Source of the DNA: Prillingera fragicola
Lineage: Eukaryota > Basidiomycota > Tremellomycetes > Trichosporonales > Trichosporonaceae
Reading direction: 5' to 3'
DNA: 64,000 bases
Assembly (NCBI GenBank): GCA_002335605.1
Contig: BEDY01000001.1
Coordinates: 3,720,001 to 3,784,000, forward strand
Of this stretch, positions 1-12,400 are shown piece after piece. Under the pieces are notes generated by a model. The model searched no databases. It saw only the letters and a program-made list of their open reading frames with translations, and was not told where the DNA came from. How positions within the stretch are numbered: the stretch's first letter is position 1; each line of letters begins with the position of its first letter. A program made the position numbers and the translations under genes.

Positions 1-1048
1 ACCGAAGCCTCCTTGGCCTTTTTGTCCTCTGCGACAAGTTCGTCAAACACGACCCCATTACCGCCAAAGATATCCAATGCACTGCCAAACGTCAGGTCGA
101 CTTTGCCGTTTGACAGCTGGTCGACGAGCGCGAGGTCGCCCAGCTCCTTGGCGCCGCCGGCGTATGTGCAGGGAATGGAGACCCAGTCGCCGAGGCCTGG
201 GTGTCAGCCCACCAGTGTATAGCGCAGGTACTGCTCAACTCACTCTTGACCAGCTCCTCGTCAATACCCTGACACAGCCCCTCGACGTCTGCAGCGTGAA
301 TGAGCAGCTCGGAGCAGTATCCCTCAATCCGCTTGATGCTCTCGCCAGTCACGGCGAGGTCGGTAAGGTTCTTCCAGCCGTTCATGGCGACGATCCAGCC
401 CTGCTCGCGTTTCCTGCAGCTGCATGTGTCAGGCAGAGGCTACGAACGGCGCGACAGGGAACTGACCTGATATCCACAACAAGACGCTCCTTGCCCACAG
501 CCTTTGAGATTTCGGCAAGCACGTCCTCGGCAAACTTGCCGTTGGGGAACAGGGCCGAAGTGACGATAACCTTTTCAGCACCAGCGTCCAACCACTCGTG
601 GGCGTTCTTGACGCTGATGCCGCCGCCGACCTGCAGCCCCTGCGGCCATGCTGCAAGCGCCTCACGGGCTGCCGTGTCGTTGTTCGGGCCGAGCTTGATT
701 ACGTGCCCGCCGACGAGGGCGTTCTTCCGGTAAAGCTCGGCGTAAAAGGATGGCGGGTTGCTGGGATGTCAGCTCTTGTCATGCCGCAAGGCGGGAGAAT
801 TGCAGCCTGGTCCGCATCAGGCCCGCCGACTCTGAGAAGAATTGGGACTCAAATGCCCATGGCTGCCACAAAGCGTTCAACTCGGGCAGGCAGACTCACG
901 TAGCAACAAAGTTCTCCTTCGGTGCAGCCCCCTCCCCCTGGCCGCCAGCAGTCAAGTCGAGCGTCCCGCCCACAATCTGCTTGACAACACCGCCGTGCAG
1001 ATCAATGCACGGACGGAACTGTGAGTGTCTCCTCTGTGTCGTGGACAT
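1..1048 (-). CDS. HIS6: Phosphoribosylformimino-AICAR-phosphate isomerase (histidine biosynthesis), 3' end cut by window
   Basis: Catalyses the Amadori isomerisation of ProFAR to PRFAR, the fourth step of histidine synthesis, in the cytosol. The ATG at 1048-1046 opens a frame running through CIDLHGG (the catalytic Asp of this TIM barrel near the N terminus). Four exons join in frame: 1048-900, 760-467, 419-244 and 196 to the window edge. Later blocks typical of eukaryotic His6 are [43 protein letters not shown] and a final [10 protein letters not shown]. The eukaryotic type (His6) is indicated by the long [12 protein letters not shown] stretch. Only a short C-terminal tail should be missing beyond base 1. 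The acceptor/donor pairs are canonical (gtgagt, gtcagt, gtgagt). The identification is strong from conserved blocks. Confidence 0.93.
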
Positions 1049-1332
1049 TTGTTCAGTCTAGTGATGTAGACGGTGGACGGTGGGATCGTGGTTGGTGGAA
1101 GAGCGAGTCACGATTGGGATTTCAGAAGTTTAGGTTCCGCTCGAAGCTGGTAAAGCTGCTCAATCGTCTCTTTCTTTCGTTCATGTTGCTCCTCACTTCA
1201 TTCAAGCTGTACACTCTGTACTCTGTGCTGCGCGCTCACTACTGCTGGCCAAAAGGTGTGCTAATATACGGCTATCGCCAATGCATTGGTACTATGCAAA
1301 CTGTTACACCATATGACTCTATACACGTCACT

Positions 1333-4300
1333 CTACAGCTCGCTCGCACGAGGCGCCTTGCGCTTCTTCGTCTTCTTCTTTCCATCCACAACCGGCTCGT
1401 CATCCCCAGGCGTCCCCGGTGTGCTGGGCATCTTACTCGGGGTGGACACACTGCGGGACGAGTGACCGTTGGCCACGCCGTTGGGGCGGTTCTTCTGGCC
1501 CTTGCCAGCCTTGCTTGGCGTTGAGGGTTTGCTGGCCTTGGGAGGCGCCGAGGCGAGCAGGTTCGCAAAGAAACCCTCGAGTTCGTCGACGTCGGCATCA
1601 CGCACGCTACGGAGCGAGTCTGAGGCGAGAGCCAAGGGCGCCGACGTGATCGTCGGGAGGGGGTCGATGAGGATCGCGTCCGTAACGTCCACAACATCCT
1701 CTTCGGGCGAGCCGAGGAGCTCGTCCATGAACGCGTCGAACAGCATGCCGACCGGCGGCAGGGTATGGCTGGGTCCGTCGAACACCTGAGCCGGGTGGCC
1801 CGCAGCACGGCGTTGCAGGGCAGAGATGGCGGCGTTGGCCTGCTCGGGCTCCGGAGCAGCGTCCAGCTCGTCGAGGAAGGCGTCCTTGCCAAACATCTCC
1901 TGCCAGATCGAGGTGGCACGGCGAGCGGGCTGCTGCGCCGCACCAATGGCACGGGCAGCAGGTGCGGCCGAAGCCTGCGTGTCGCCAAAGCGGGCAATTT
2001 CACCCGAAGGTGCAATACCAACGAGGTGAGTCGAGACTCCGGGAAGAGCAGCGAGAACCGAAATGGCCTGCTTGACAGTGACGGCACGCGAGGCAGTGCC
2101 GTCAGCCTGGAAGAAGGCGAGGACAGTCTCGCCCTGCTTGGCTTGGGCGGCAATAAAGCCAGAAGCAACGGGTAGGAGCACGTCCACGGGCTGGAGCGGG
2201 TGGGCATGAACAACCTCGCACGAGAGCAGGTCCCAAACGGTAACACCGACGTGCAGACCGCCGACGGCAAGGTACCTTCCCTCGGCGCCGACAAAGGCAA
2301 CCTTGGCGCCCTCGACACCCGACTCGAACGCGCGCAAGAGAATGTTGCTCTCGGCGTCCCAGAGGGTGACGACGTGGCCGTGGACAAGCGCGACGAGGGT
2401 CGCGTCGGGCGAGAACGCCGCAGCGTACACGTTCAAAGAACGGTACGAAAAGGTCGAGCGGGTAGACCAGTAGACTAAGACGTTAGCAAGGTTCGTCGCA
2501 AACGAAAAAGCCAGTCCAAGTGGGTATTCTCAGAAATAAAGAAGAAAAATAGTTGTCCTCAGTCCACAGGGGTCTCCCCCTGTGATAGGACTGTTGAGCT
2601 TGTAAATTTTGTTCATCACTGAACACCCGTGACTTGGACTTTTGGCACGAAACTGAAATGGAGACTCACGCTCAGCAATGATGGGCTTTTTAGCAGAAGA
2701 TTTGCCTGTATTGTCAGCGTCGTTTCAAGAAACGTTTGTGTGTTGTCGTCTCCTCAGTATTGCAGAACATGTGTTCACCACTGCCCGGAGGCTACGGATA
2801 AGATGTGTAATGTGTTGTTGTTTATCATCGTCGGAGACGACAACACAGGAAAATGGTACTCACCCTGCTCGCTCTTCTTGGCCTGACGGACGTGCCAAAC
2901 CTTGACTGTTCCCGTCTTGCTCGACGTGATGACGAGAGGCTCGCCAGTGGCAACAGGCGCACTGAATGCCAGAGCCGTAATGTCATCCGTGCCGTGAGGG
3001 CGGGGGTACTGGGTGTTGAGAATGTACTTTTCGCCAGCCCAGCGCCAAAACTTGAGAGTCTTGACGTAGCCACCACCCTCGTGCTCGTCAGAGGGACGGC
3101 CCTCGACAGTCGCCATCCACTCGGAGCGGCCGTTGCGGGGTTCGGAGAAGGCGACGCGCTCAACAGACACAGGCTCCAGCTCCTTGTCGTCCCTCCTGCT
3201 GACGCGGTTGGAGGGTGCGACCTCGAGGTCAAAGAGCACTGAAGAAGCAAGAGGGTCGATGAACTGGAGGGTGGAGGGGTGCGACGAAGGAACAACGAGC
3301 GCCTTGGTCGCCGGGTGGATCGCCAAGGGGTAGGGGCGAGTGGAGGTGGGCCGCAATGGGTCCAGACGGACACCCTGGCCGACAGTCGAAACGTGACCGG
3401 TGGAGGCGCCGACGCGAACGAGCGAGCCATCGGCAAAGCCCATCCAGAACTCTTCCTCGACTCCTCGGCTGCCGGGACGAACGGCAATGTTGAGGATAGG
3501 GCGACCGCCGAGACGAGGAATGTACTCGCGCTTGCCAGAGGCCAAGTGCCACTGAACGAGAACGCTCTCCTCTCCGACCGAAAGGATCTGAGCACCACCC
3601 GACGTAAAGGTAATGCCAGCCACAGCATGTGCGTGCCAGTGAAGCGAGGTCGTTGGCAAACGCTTCTCAGTGTCGGGGTACAAGGGCTGGGCAGCAGCCT
3701 CGGCATGCTGGGCCGACACTGCGGCGGCGTCGAGCTGACGGAAAGCCTCTCCGAGACCGTGCCAGAGACGAATGATACCACGCTCGTCACCGGTTGCAAA
3801 CCACTCCTCCTGCTCGGTCTTTGCCTTGCGGTTTGGGGCGAATGCTCCGCAGGTGAAGGGCACGTCGGACACAAACTTGACGCAGTTGGGCTTCCACTTG
3901 TCGTCGCTGACGTCGGTAGGAAGACGGTAGATGTATGCCTTGGCCCCAGCGAGGGCGACCAGGTACTGTCCCCGAGGCGAGAGCATGACGGCGACGGGTG
4001 CTGACCTCAACTTGCCAACAAGATACAAATATGCGACCGGCTTGTCCGAGGTTGAGGCTGCCTGGGGTAGCAAGGGCACACGCATGAGACGGTATTGAAT
4101 GTGCGAGCCATCGTCCCTTGCCTTCTTTCCAGGCTTCGGGTTCGAGACAGTGCCAAAGATCCACCACTTGTCGCCGACCTGGCCGACGCAAATCTGATCG
4201 ACGGATCCGTTGTCGACGAATGAAATGGTGCGAATGTGACGACCCTCTACCCAGTCCCAAATTTTCACGGTTCCATCCTCGGAAGCAGTGATGAGCTGCA

Positions 4301-4739
4301 GGGGGTTGGTAGGGTGCAACAACAGAGAGGTGATCGGCTTGCGATGCCCGTGGGCGTCAGTCGAGGATAGAGTCGACAGGCGAGCAAAGTTGCCAGATGA
4401 CGAGTGGACAAAGACCGAAGTGTTGGCAGCGGTAAAGTAGAACCTGATGGTCAGCGCAGTTTTTGCTATAGCGTATAGTATAGTAGCTCACCTTCCATCC
4501 TTTGACCACAATGCAGGAATACGCGAGACCTCGCTGCGTGCGACGGGGATACAATCCCAAGTGGACGACGAGGCTACACCCTGTGGTCGCTTGACCTTTG
4601 GTTTTGATGGTCCTGCCTTTGCGGGGGAGGCGATCACGGACGACTCATTCACGAGTTCCCGTGCGCGCTCCTTTCCCTTCTCCCTCCTACGAGGACGGCG
4701 GTGTGGTTCGCCTGCATGGGAAGTGAAATGGTCCACCAT
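1333..4739 (-). CDS. UTP17: WD-repeat nucleolar protein, Utp17/Nan1 (WDR75) type
   Basis: Likely subunit of the t-UTP/UtpA part of the small-subunit processome, needed for pre-18S rRNA transcription and processing in the nucleolus. Four exons join in frame (4739-4492, 4443-2864, 2705-2670, 2474-1333), giving about 1,001 residues. The N-terminal 80 residues are basic and disordered. WD-type blades follow, for example LITASEDGTVKIWDW and a TSSKTGTVKVWHV blade. The C-terminal part has the WDR75-like block MFGKDAFLDELD then LPPVGMLFDAFMDELL, and ends in a Lys/Arg-rich tail suited to nucleolar targeting. The third exon is only 36 nt. I chose the ATG at 4739 (context CGCCATGG) over an in-frame ATG at 4895 because the extra residues look non-coding. 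Family assignment rests on the C-terminal block and overall architecture. Confidence 0.83.
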
Positions 4740-5459
4740 GGCGAGATGGGGAAAGAGAAGCAAGGCGAGGCTTTTGAACCCTTGCACACGCAAAAATGTC
4801 TGCAAGAAGGGGCGAGAGGATTGAGCAGGAATAATTTGATCCCGCGCATCGGGTGCAATTACACGTGGACTTACAGACAGGATTGATTCCGGCAAACCTT
4901 TGCCCTTGCCTTACGTAATTTAATTAATGCGCAAAGGAAGGAAGATTGGATTGGCGATTTCCAGGGGATCCACACCCGTTGGCCGTTTTCGTGCCGTTCT
5001 CATTTGCAGCGGTTGTGGAGGGATGCCGACTGCGGTGCCGAGGTAGTGGATACACCTGCCGGAATGTTGGACATTCTGGGACTGGTGAATGCATCCGAGA
5101 TTGGTATACGTACAAACTCATTATCTCATGGCTCTCTCGCCCAAAGCCTCGCCACTCTCATGCCCACTTGACGAGCGCTTTGGGAACGGCTGGACCTTCG
5201 GACCCAGTTGGTAACCTTCTGTCCAGGCCCGGATGGTGCGGTTGCAGGTGACCACCTTAAAGTGATTGAGCTACATCATCCCACGCCAAGATATCGCGCC
5301 GTGGATCATCTGCCTCGACCATCCGTTCAGTTACAACACGGCGGTAACCATTGACGCTCATTTGGCCCCTTTCAATCCGCTTAGCCGTGTTTGGAACGTT
5401 GCTTCCTAAAAGCCACTACCCTCTCCTTGCCTATTCCCACATCGCCCACTCGTTCAAAC
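4740..5459. other. Divergent intergenic region, UTP17 / small SAP-like gene
   Basis: About 720 nt between two divergently transcribed genes, so it should hold both promoters. It contains a perfect TTACGTAA palindrome (4911-4918) followed by an AT-rich stretch, listed separately. I see no convincing reading frame in it. Confidence 0.6.
4911..4918. promoter_or_regulatory. TTACGTAA palindrome (bZIP/Yap-type site candidate)
   Basis: Perfect 8-bp palindrome matching the known Yap1-type bZIP recognition sequence, about 170 nt upstream of the UTP17 start and 540 nt upstream of the small gene. Binding is inferred from the motif only. Confidence 0.3.
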
Positions 5460-6004
5460 ATGCCCGACGACCTGGAGACATTCCTGCAGCTGTGCACTTC
5501 ACCAACAACCTCGACACTCCCAGGCGACAGCCCTCCGTGGACTAGGCTGTCGTCGTCTTCCTCGCCTGGGATCAGTGTTGACAGGCCCAAGGTCTGCGCC
5601 TCGATAATCCTCAGGTGAGCAATGTTCTGCCTTCTGCCTGCAGTGAAACTCATTCTAACTCTGAACAGGGACCAATGGAGGGTGATGCGCTCGTATAACT
5701 CGATGGTCACTGTCCGCAACGGCGGTGCTGCAAAGCTCATTCCCCTCTCGACACCACCGCCTGCCATCGGCAACAAGCCCGCACCTGGGTCGCCCTTCGG
5801 TCCACCCCCTTCGGCGTTCCCGCGTACACCGCTCGAACTCGCTAACATGAGCCGTGGGTTCAAGTGTGAATTCAAAGGCTGACGAGATCAGGCTGGCAGC
5901 TTATGGCAGTTCTCCAGGCATACGGAGAGTCCACCGATGGCTCGGTTGATGATATGCGTGACAAGCTGGCATGCTTCATTGGCACTCTTGCCCTCGAATC
6001 GTAA
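5460..6004 (+). CDS. Small hypothetical protein with SAP-like C terminus
   Basis: I do not recognise a named family. The ATG at 5460 starts a frame joined over introns 5615-5668 and 5854-5891 (38 nt), giving 150 residues and a TAA at 6002-6004. The N-terminal half is Ser/Pro-rich, and the middle carries a PPPAIGNKPAPGSPFGPPP segment. The last exon supplies RWQLMAVLQAYGESTDGS followed by VDDMRDKL. With the end of exon 2 (LELANMS) this has the helix-turn-helix spacing of a SAP motif (Leu...Leu...Gly...Leu...Leu), which in other proteins binds DNA or RNA. If the 38-nt intron is not removed, translation would stop at a TGA ending at 5882 and lose this motif. Introns this short occur in neighbouring genes, so I prefer the spliced form. 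The SAP reading is inference. Confidence 0.55.
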
Positions 6005-6648
6005 CGACATTTGTTCCTATGTGTCTCATCTGTTTGTCTCTGTAGATTGTTGTTGAGAGTCTTTAATGCCATGTTAATCTTCCCCGTCGTGTCTCACGGA
6101 TCGACCAGGCAGTGACGAGTCTCCCATCTGCCTTGGCCCAAGCAAGACTGGCTCGCGAAGCTGGGCATCCTACTAGCTCACTGGACGCCGACATACTGGG
6201 CGCCGAATGGATGCCGAAGACGTTGCTTGGGAACTTCTGCCTGGGAACGACTTCGGATGGTCGTGTGCCTCTGTTCCGCAGACTGACATGACGAAGTGGT
6301 GAGTGTGGGGTGCGGGGTCCCCCGCATTCGAAACAGCATTTCTGGCGTTGGTAATTGGAAACGGATTATATCAGTAGTGCAGCAGCCCCACTGCATTCTC
6401 CGGTACTCCAGTCTGGCATGCAAGCGCTCCCGATGCAATGCATGATGCGAGGGATAATGACACAAGCAAAGAACGGCAACACCAGTACTGGGTGGTCATA
6501 CTGGGTCACACAGGGTGGTCATGCTGGGTGGCGCCTCACAAAAGGGGAGGAATAAACAAAGTTCCCGAGTTTGATCGTTGCGCTGTTCACGAAAAGTCTT
6601 ACGTCCACCAGGCCTATTGTCATACATCTCCAACCAATATCACTTAAA
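6005..6648. other. Intergenic region upstream of eIF3d
   Basis: About 640 nt, containing the terminator side of the small gene and the promoter of eIF3d. It holds a 17-bp direct repeat with one mismatch (6490-6506 and 6513-6529) in a GT-rich stretch. No reading frame here looks real. Confidence 0.5.
6490..6529 (+). repeat. Imperfect 17-bp direct repeat, period 23
   Basis: GGGTGGTCATACTGGGT (6490-6506) recurs as GGGTGGTCATGCTGGGT (6513-6529), one mismatch, about 120 nt upstream of the eIF3d start. It could be a tandem regulatory site or simple local duplication. Confidence 0.5.
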
Positions 6649-8377
6649 ATGGCGCTCGACTTTGTCCTGCCCTCCATCCACGACAACGAGGACGGCTCGT
6701 GGGGCCCTAGCAGCTCGACCCTCCCCGCCCCCTTCAAGGAGTGAGCCTTTTAGATGCTCTAGATGGCCCAACAGCGTACTGACACAACGCAGCATTCCCT
6801 TCGCGCCCTTCTCCAAGTCGGACAAGGTCAACCGCATCGCCGACTGGCACGACCCCGCACACGAAGGTGGCGCCGCCTCAGGTGCGCGTGGTGGCCGCCA
6901 GCCCTTCTCGGTCTCGGCCAACCGCCGCCCCGGACGCGAGGCTTACGGCGCGTCCGAGGTCAACGCTTTCGGTTACGTGCACGATGAGGACGAGAAGTCG
7001 TTCTCGCTCGTCGACAACAGCAGCAAGGCTGCTGCTCGTGGACGTTCGGGTGGTCTCCGTGGCCGCTCGACCCGTGGAATGACGCCTCGTGCGCCTGGAG
7101 CTGCTCGCGGTGGTCTGCGCAGCACTGTTGGTGGCGGCCGTGGTGGTTACGCTGCTCGTGGCGGCATGCGCTCGGGCCGTGGTGGTTACGGTGGCTACGA
7201 CAAGCCCCAGAGGACGCGTGACTGGTCAATTAACGTTGGCCAGGACTGGGAGCAGCTCGAGGAGATTGACTTCCCCCGTCTCAACAAGCTGTCGCTTGGC
7301 GTCGACGCCCCCGAGGACCTCGAGTCGGCCGGTACCCTCAAGGCCTACGACCGCAGCTTTGACCGCATCAACACCCGCGCCGAGAAGCCCCTCGAGATCA
7401 TTGACCGTGTCCGTTACAACGCGTCGACCAGCGACGACCCCATCATTGCAGAGCTCGCCGAGAAGAAGGCTGCTACCATCTTTGCTACCGACTCCATTCT
7501 GTCCGTGCTCATGTGCGCTCCCCGTTCGGTCAACTCATGGGACATTATCCTCGAGCGTCGCGGCGACCAGCTCTTCCTCGACAAGCGCGAGGGCGACCCC
7601 TTTGACTTTATCTCGGTCAACGAGAACGCCGCTGACGCACCCCCCGACTCGGACGATGTCAACAACATCAACACTGCCTCGGCTCTCTCGCTTGAGGCCA
7701 CCTACATCAACCAGAACTTTTCATCGCAGGTCATCCAGGAGAAGTCCAAGGCCTACACCCCCGCCCCCAACCCCTTCTACTCGTCCGAGGAGACCGAGCC
7801 CCTTGCTTCTACTCTCTACCGCTACCGCAAGTTTGACATTTCGATCAAGGAGGACGAGGAGCTCGACATTATTGTCCGTACCGAGGTCGACGCGTATGTT
7901 GGCAAGAAGGACCACCTTGTCACCGTCAAGGCCCTTAACGAGTACGACTCGCGTGCCGCCGGTGCCTCGAGCAAGGCCCTGGACTGGCGCAAGAACCTCG
8001 ACACCCAGAAGGGTGCCATTGTCGCCAACGAGATGAAGAACAACTCGGCAAAGCTCGCCCGCTGGGCCATCCAGTCGTACCTCGCCGGCGCCGAGCAGAT
8101 GAAGATGGGTTACATTTCGCGTGCCAACCCCCGCGACGCTCAGCGTCACGTTATCGTTGGCATGCAGTCGTACAAGCCCGTCGACTTTGCTCGCCAGATG
8201 AACGTCTCGCTCGCCAACGGTTGGGGTATCGTCCGTACCATTGCCGACCTTGTCCTCGCCAAGCCCGAGGGCAAGTACGTCCTCGTCAAGGACCCCAACA
8301 ACCCCACCATCCGTCTCTACGCCGTCCCCGACGACGCCTTTGACGGTGACTCGGAGGAGGAGGAGGAGCTTGCGTAG
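6649..8377 (+). CDS. EIF3D: Translation initiation factor 3 subunit D
   Basis: Subunit of the eIF3 complex that loads mRNA onto the 40S ribosome; in animals the d subunit also binds the cap of selected mRNAs. Two exons (6649-6740, 6793-8377) give 558 residues, the usual length. The N terminus is the family pattern FVLPSIHDNEDGSWGPSS followed by IPFAPFSKSDKVNRIADW. Other conserved blocks are ARGGRQPFSV, SINVGQDWEQLEEIDFPRL, CAPRSVNSWDIILERRGDQL, NPFYSSEETEPLASTLYRYR and GYISRANPRDAQRHVIVGMQ. Between residues about 105 and 175 is an RGG/RG-rich segment (GGRGGYAARGGMRSGRGGYG), a likely RNA-binding and arginine-methylation region. The C terminus is acidic (DSEEEEELA). The start ATG is the first in the transcript region and opens the conserved N terminus. 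Confidence 0.95.
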
Positions 8378-8581
8378 ATGTAGACTGGGTAGTTGCTCTA
8401 GGTTGTGATGTATCTGTCATGGATCGATAGCCGCAGTGTTGCAAGTTGACGTGATTGTGAGGGCTGCACCGATTGACCGGACAAACAGTGGAATGATCAC
8501 CGCGCAGGCGACAACGGTTTCCATGGATTGATCGAAGCCAGAGCAGGGCCAGAGGGCGAGCTGGCCATCCGTGCAATCCAC

Positions 8582-8926
8582 CTAGGCAAACCGAAAGTAT
8601 TGCCAGCCGACCCAGTTGGCAATAGCAAACCACGCCGTCACGGGCACGAGCAGCGGGATGAGATACTTGTAGTGAGTGTCGGCGCATAGGGGCGCGATGA
8701 GCGTGTGCGGCGTGGACGCGTGCTGCTGAGATATTTCAGTTGAAGCTCAAAGCCACTGGAGTTAGAGACCTACACCTGTGGGGCATGCGAGATAGGATAT
8801 GCCGAGGAGAATGCAGCCTGCTGTCGCTGCTAGTGATCCCAGGGCGAGTGCCGTCAGCTGGCCTGGAGACCCGCCGCTGTCTGTGGGTGGGGGGTGGGGG
8901 TGGACTTTTCGTGTTTCGGCGGACAT
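8582..8926 (-). CDS. PIGY: PIG-Y-like subunit of GPI-GlcNAc transferase
   Basis: Small membrane protein, probably a regulatory subunit of the ER complex that transfers GlcNAc to phosphatidylinositol, the first step of GPI-anchor synthesis. Two exons (8926-8774 and 8725-8582, intron donor gtaggt) give 98 residues. Two hydrophobic helices are visible: LTALALGSLAATAGCILLGI, and near the C terminus YLIPLLVPVTAWFAIANW. The protein ends WVGWQYFRFA; the W-G-x-x-x-F-R-x ending after the second helix matches the end of human PIG-Y. The polar N-terminal 30 residues are Pro/His-rich. The gene lies divergent to the 5-phosphatase. Assignment is by size, two helices and the C-terminal pattern, so moderate confidence. 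Confidence 0.62.
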
Positions 8927-9440
8927 TGGACTTTTATGGAGTTGCCTTGCTGGCAACAATGCACGAGGGCGAGTGTGTTATGTGCTGCGCACACGTTTGC
9001 ACGGAAGATGTCTGAAAGAGAGGACGAGGAATGGTGCAGTGGCAAAAGTTTACCGATAGTACGTCACAGAGGCTGACAAGCCAAGACTATGGAGGGCAGG
9101 TGGGCCGAAAGAGAGGCGCGCCAGGGAGAAGATGGCGTCGTATTCCTCCTAGACCTTGTTCTTTCTCCATCTCTTGCTCACAACCATTCACAGCATACCC
9201 ATTCTTGATATCCTGTACTGGCCTCTGCGCCATCCTTGTTGACTCGCTCTCTGTTGTTCATGTACCCTACCCCATAGTCGCCACGGGACGCTCCCGCCAA
9301 CTGAATCAGCTGTGGATTGTGCCTAGTCTTGGGTGAGTGTGTGCCCCCCACAACCCAGCATCCCACCTTTTGCCGCTGCATCCTTTCCTTTCTTGTCACA
9401 AAGATCGCACTGCGACAGCAATGCTGACTCTCAGCCCACC
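8927..9440. other. Divergent intergenic region, PIG-Y-like / 5-phosphatase
   Basis: About 510 nt holding two divergent promoters. The + strand side near 9330-9440 is pyrimidine-rich, as often seen just before start codons in these fungi. Nothing else recognised. Confidence 0.5.
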
Positions 9441-12400
9441 ATGAGCCGTGGCCTCGCCTCTGAGCCCAACAGGCCGCGATCGCTAGTGCTGCCGGGCGAT
9501 CGGCCAGTCCTTCAATTCAGTAATGTTCACGTCAACGGTGGCCATGCTTCGTCCGACACCAATACCAACAACATTGGTACAACTGTTCGCTCCCGCCTAA
9601 ACTCTCTCTTCCACCACAATGATGATAACATGTTGCCACCAGACTCGCCAGAGATAGACATGGATCTCGAACTGGCTTCCCCCAACGTCGAACCAGAGCC
9701 ATTCAAGGACCGGACGGCCCTCAAGGTTCTCGTGGTCACTTGGAACATGTGCGATGCTCTAGTATGTGTGCTGGAGCGTCGAGATAAGCCGTGTAGGCTA
9801 ACGCTGGCAGCCTAAAGGAGACCTCTCTGTGCTTCTTGGCCATGTGCCGAAATACGAAGCCAAACCGTGTGGAGGCACTATCCCCGACCTCCCTGTGGAG
9901 AACATACACCCTTATCACGTCGTCGTGTTTGCGGCACAAGAGTGCCCGACGCCAAGCGGTGTTCCTAGGGGCCTTGGTGGAGGCTTCCGAAAGGGTGTGG
10001 GTATCAAACATGACGCGCACAAGAAGGACGACAAGGACAAGCCCAACGGAACGGACAAGACTGCTAAATCTGAGGCCGCCAAGGCCAAGGAGGCCAAGGA
10101 GCGCGAGGTTATCGAACGCATCCGACGAGACATGGGCGAGCGCGTTTCCCAAAGAGCAGACATTATGAAAGATGTCAAGGACGTTATCAAAGAAGGCGTC
10201 GTGATTCCTATCACTTCGGCCGTCTCGTCCCGAGTCCAGTCGCCAGCCACCGACGCCGCAGAAGAGTCACCTGTGATTCCGTCATTCGATGATCCACGCT
10301 CCAATACTGCATCACCCGTTCTGTCCCAATCCACCCTAGGCGGAGCTCAGCAGCAGCCACAGCATCGCGGAGCGGCGCCAAAGGGCTGGAGCTCGATGCT
10401 GGAAGGTGAGTGTTGCAATGATTTACAGCTCGCTGACGTCAGAATGGCTCTGCGACGGTCCTGCCCCCGACTCTGACCGCTCTGACAAACCTCCCCTCCT
10501 GTCACCCGACCTCGCTGCTGGCACTGGAGAGGCAAACGCTGCCACTCTTCCCCGTCCGCCCCCGGTCCCCTCAACCTCTTCTGTTGCTCCCACAACGTCC
10601 GCCGATCTCCCAGATGTTTTGACGCCTCCAAGCATCGCAGAGATCAGAGCCAGTGGCACTCCTCCCCCTCCGGCGGTATCTTCTACACACGCGTCCCCGT
10701 CATCTGCTGATACGCATTGCTCGACTGCATCAAGGCCTCCCCCCATCACTGGGCTGCCGAAAGACACTGCGGCGTCACCTAGTCAGATCCCAGCTCGACC
10801 CACTCCAACAATAATCACATCCAGTACGAGACCCATGGCCATTCCTCGCTCGAATTCTCAGCGTTCTCTTCACGCACCAACGCCCATCGCTGGTGCTAAA
10901 TCTCCGCTCGCGCACAACAGCGAGAGCTTCGATGTCAAATCCAGCCTGCTGGCGCCACCTTATGACGGCGGTCGATCGCTCAGTCGATCCCCAGCCATTG
11001 CCAGGTCGGCATCTTCTGAGCGCAGTAATGACCCCGGGGACTGGATACCACCAAAGTCGTCGCGCATTCCAGGCGAAGGACCTTACCTCAACGTCGCCAA
11101 GGAGCGCCTCCTGGGCCTCTACCTGTCCGTCTTTGTCTTCAAAGGCTGCGAACACCTCGTGAAGGGCGTCGACAAAGACTTTGTGACTGCTGGTCTTGCG
11201 GGTGGTCGATTTGGCAACAAAGGCGGTATCGGCATCAGCCTGAACCTCGCTGGCCACAGGCTGTTGTTTGTCAATGCCCATCTTGCTGCTCACGCCGAGC
11301 GCAATGACGCACGTCTTGCAAACATCAAGAAGATTAAGAGCGAGCTGAAACTTGACTGCTTTTTGAAGGAAGATGATCCACGCGCAGGCTATGACGACAT
11401 TACAGATCGCTTCGACACGACCTTCTGGATGGGCGATCTGAACTTCCGTGTGGACATCAGTCAGCTCCATGCCAAGTGGCTTCTGGATCAAAAGAAGTAC
11501 CAGGACGCGCTCATGTTCGACCAGCTCAAGAAGGCAATGGAGGACCCGGAAACCAACCCATTACCAGGGTTCAAGGAGGCAGAGATCACATTCATGCCGA
11601 CGTTCAAATACGATGTCTGGAAGTCTGTACGAGCCACCAACCGTGAGCTCCGTCGGTCTATACGGCGGCGTAAGACATTGGACCGACATGCTGAACGGCC
11701 GTCAATGGACAACTCGGGCGTGCTCGAGTTTGTCCCCGAGCTCGATAGTGGGGATAGCGACGGTGACGGACCTGCACATGTTGCTTCACCAGAAGCTATA
11801 ACGCCGTCAACCGAGTTCCCTCCACCGGACATATTGCCTGCGATATCATCAGATGCGCAACCAGTCGCAATCGTGACGGGCGACCAGAAGCTGATCGTGG
11901 ATACCAACTTGCCACCTGTTCATCCTAGTGCCGTGGGCATCCCTCCCGCGGGTTTAACGGGCTCGCCGTCACAGCACACACCCGCCACCCCGGCCAGTGT
12001 TGGGCACCTGGCATCGGCGTTCGTTGAAGGCCCACCCGCGCCATCACGGAACATCAAGGCGCAGCCAACATCCGTCCCCCGGCCTATACCGCGACGCTCG
12101 CCATCCGGCCTGCCTGCACACTACATCCCAGATTTGCACTCTGACGGCCGATCAATAGGGAGCACTACATCGAGGGGTAGCTTCTACGCGGATGGCAACC
12201 GCTCCGGCATGGACACGGACGACGGGATGAGCGAGAAGCTCTCTCGTTCAGACGCCTCTAACCTGTCGAAGAGCCGCAAGTCGATGACAGGCAAAAGACC
12301 ACCAGCACCACCCGCTGCCATTCCGGCCTCGCTCAAGGAGAAGTCTAAAAAGTTGATCAACATACTCAAGCTTGGTCATGGCCGGACACCGAGTAGGTCT

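Noticed and set aside
1272..2387. 371-codon - strand frame over the UTP17 3' exon
   Set aside because: Overlaps the WD protein in another frame; Arg/Ser-rich shadow without domain.
4740..4895. Longer UTP17 start at the upstream ATG (4895)
   Set aside because: Extra 52 residues look like 5'-UTR; the downstream ATG has a better context.
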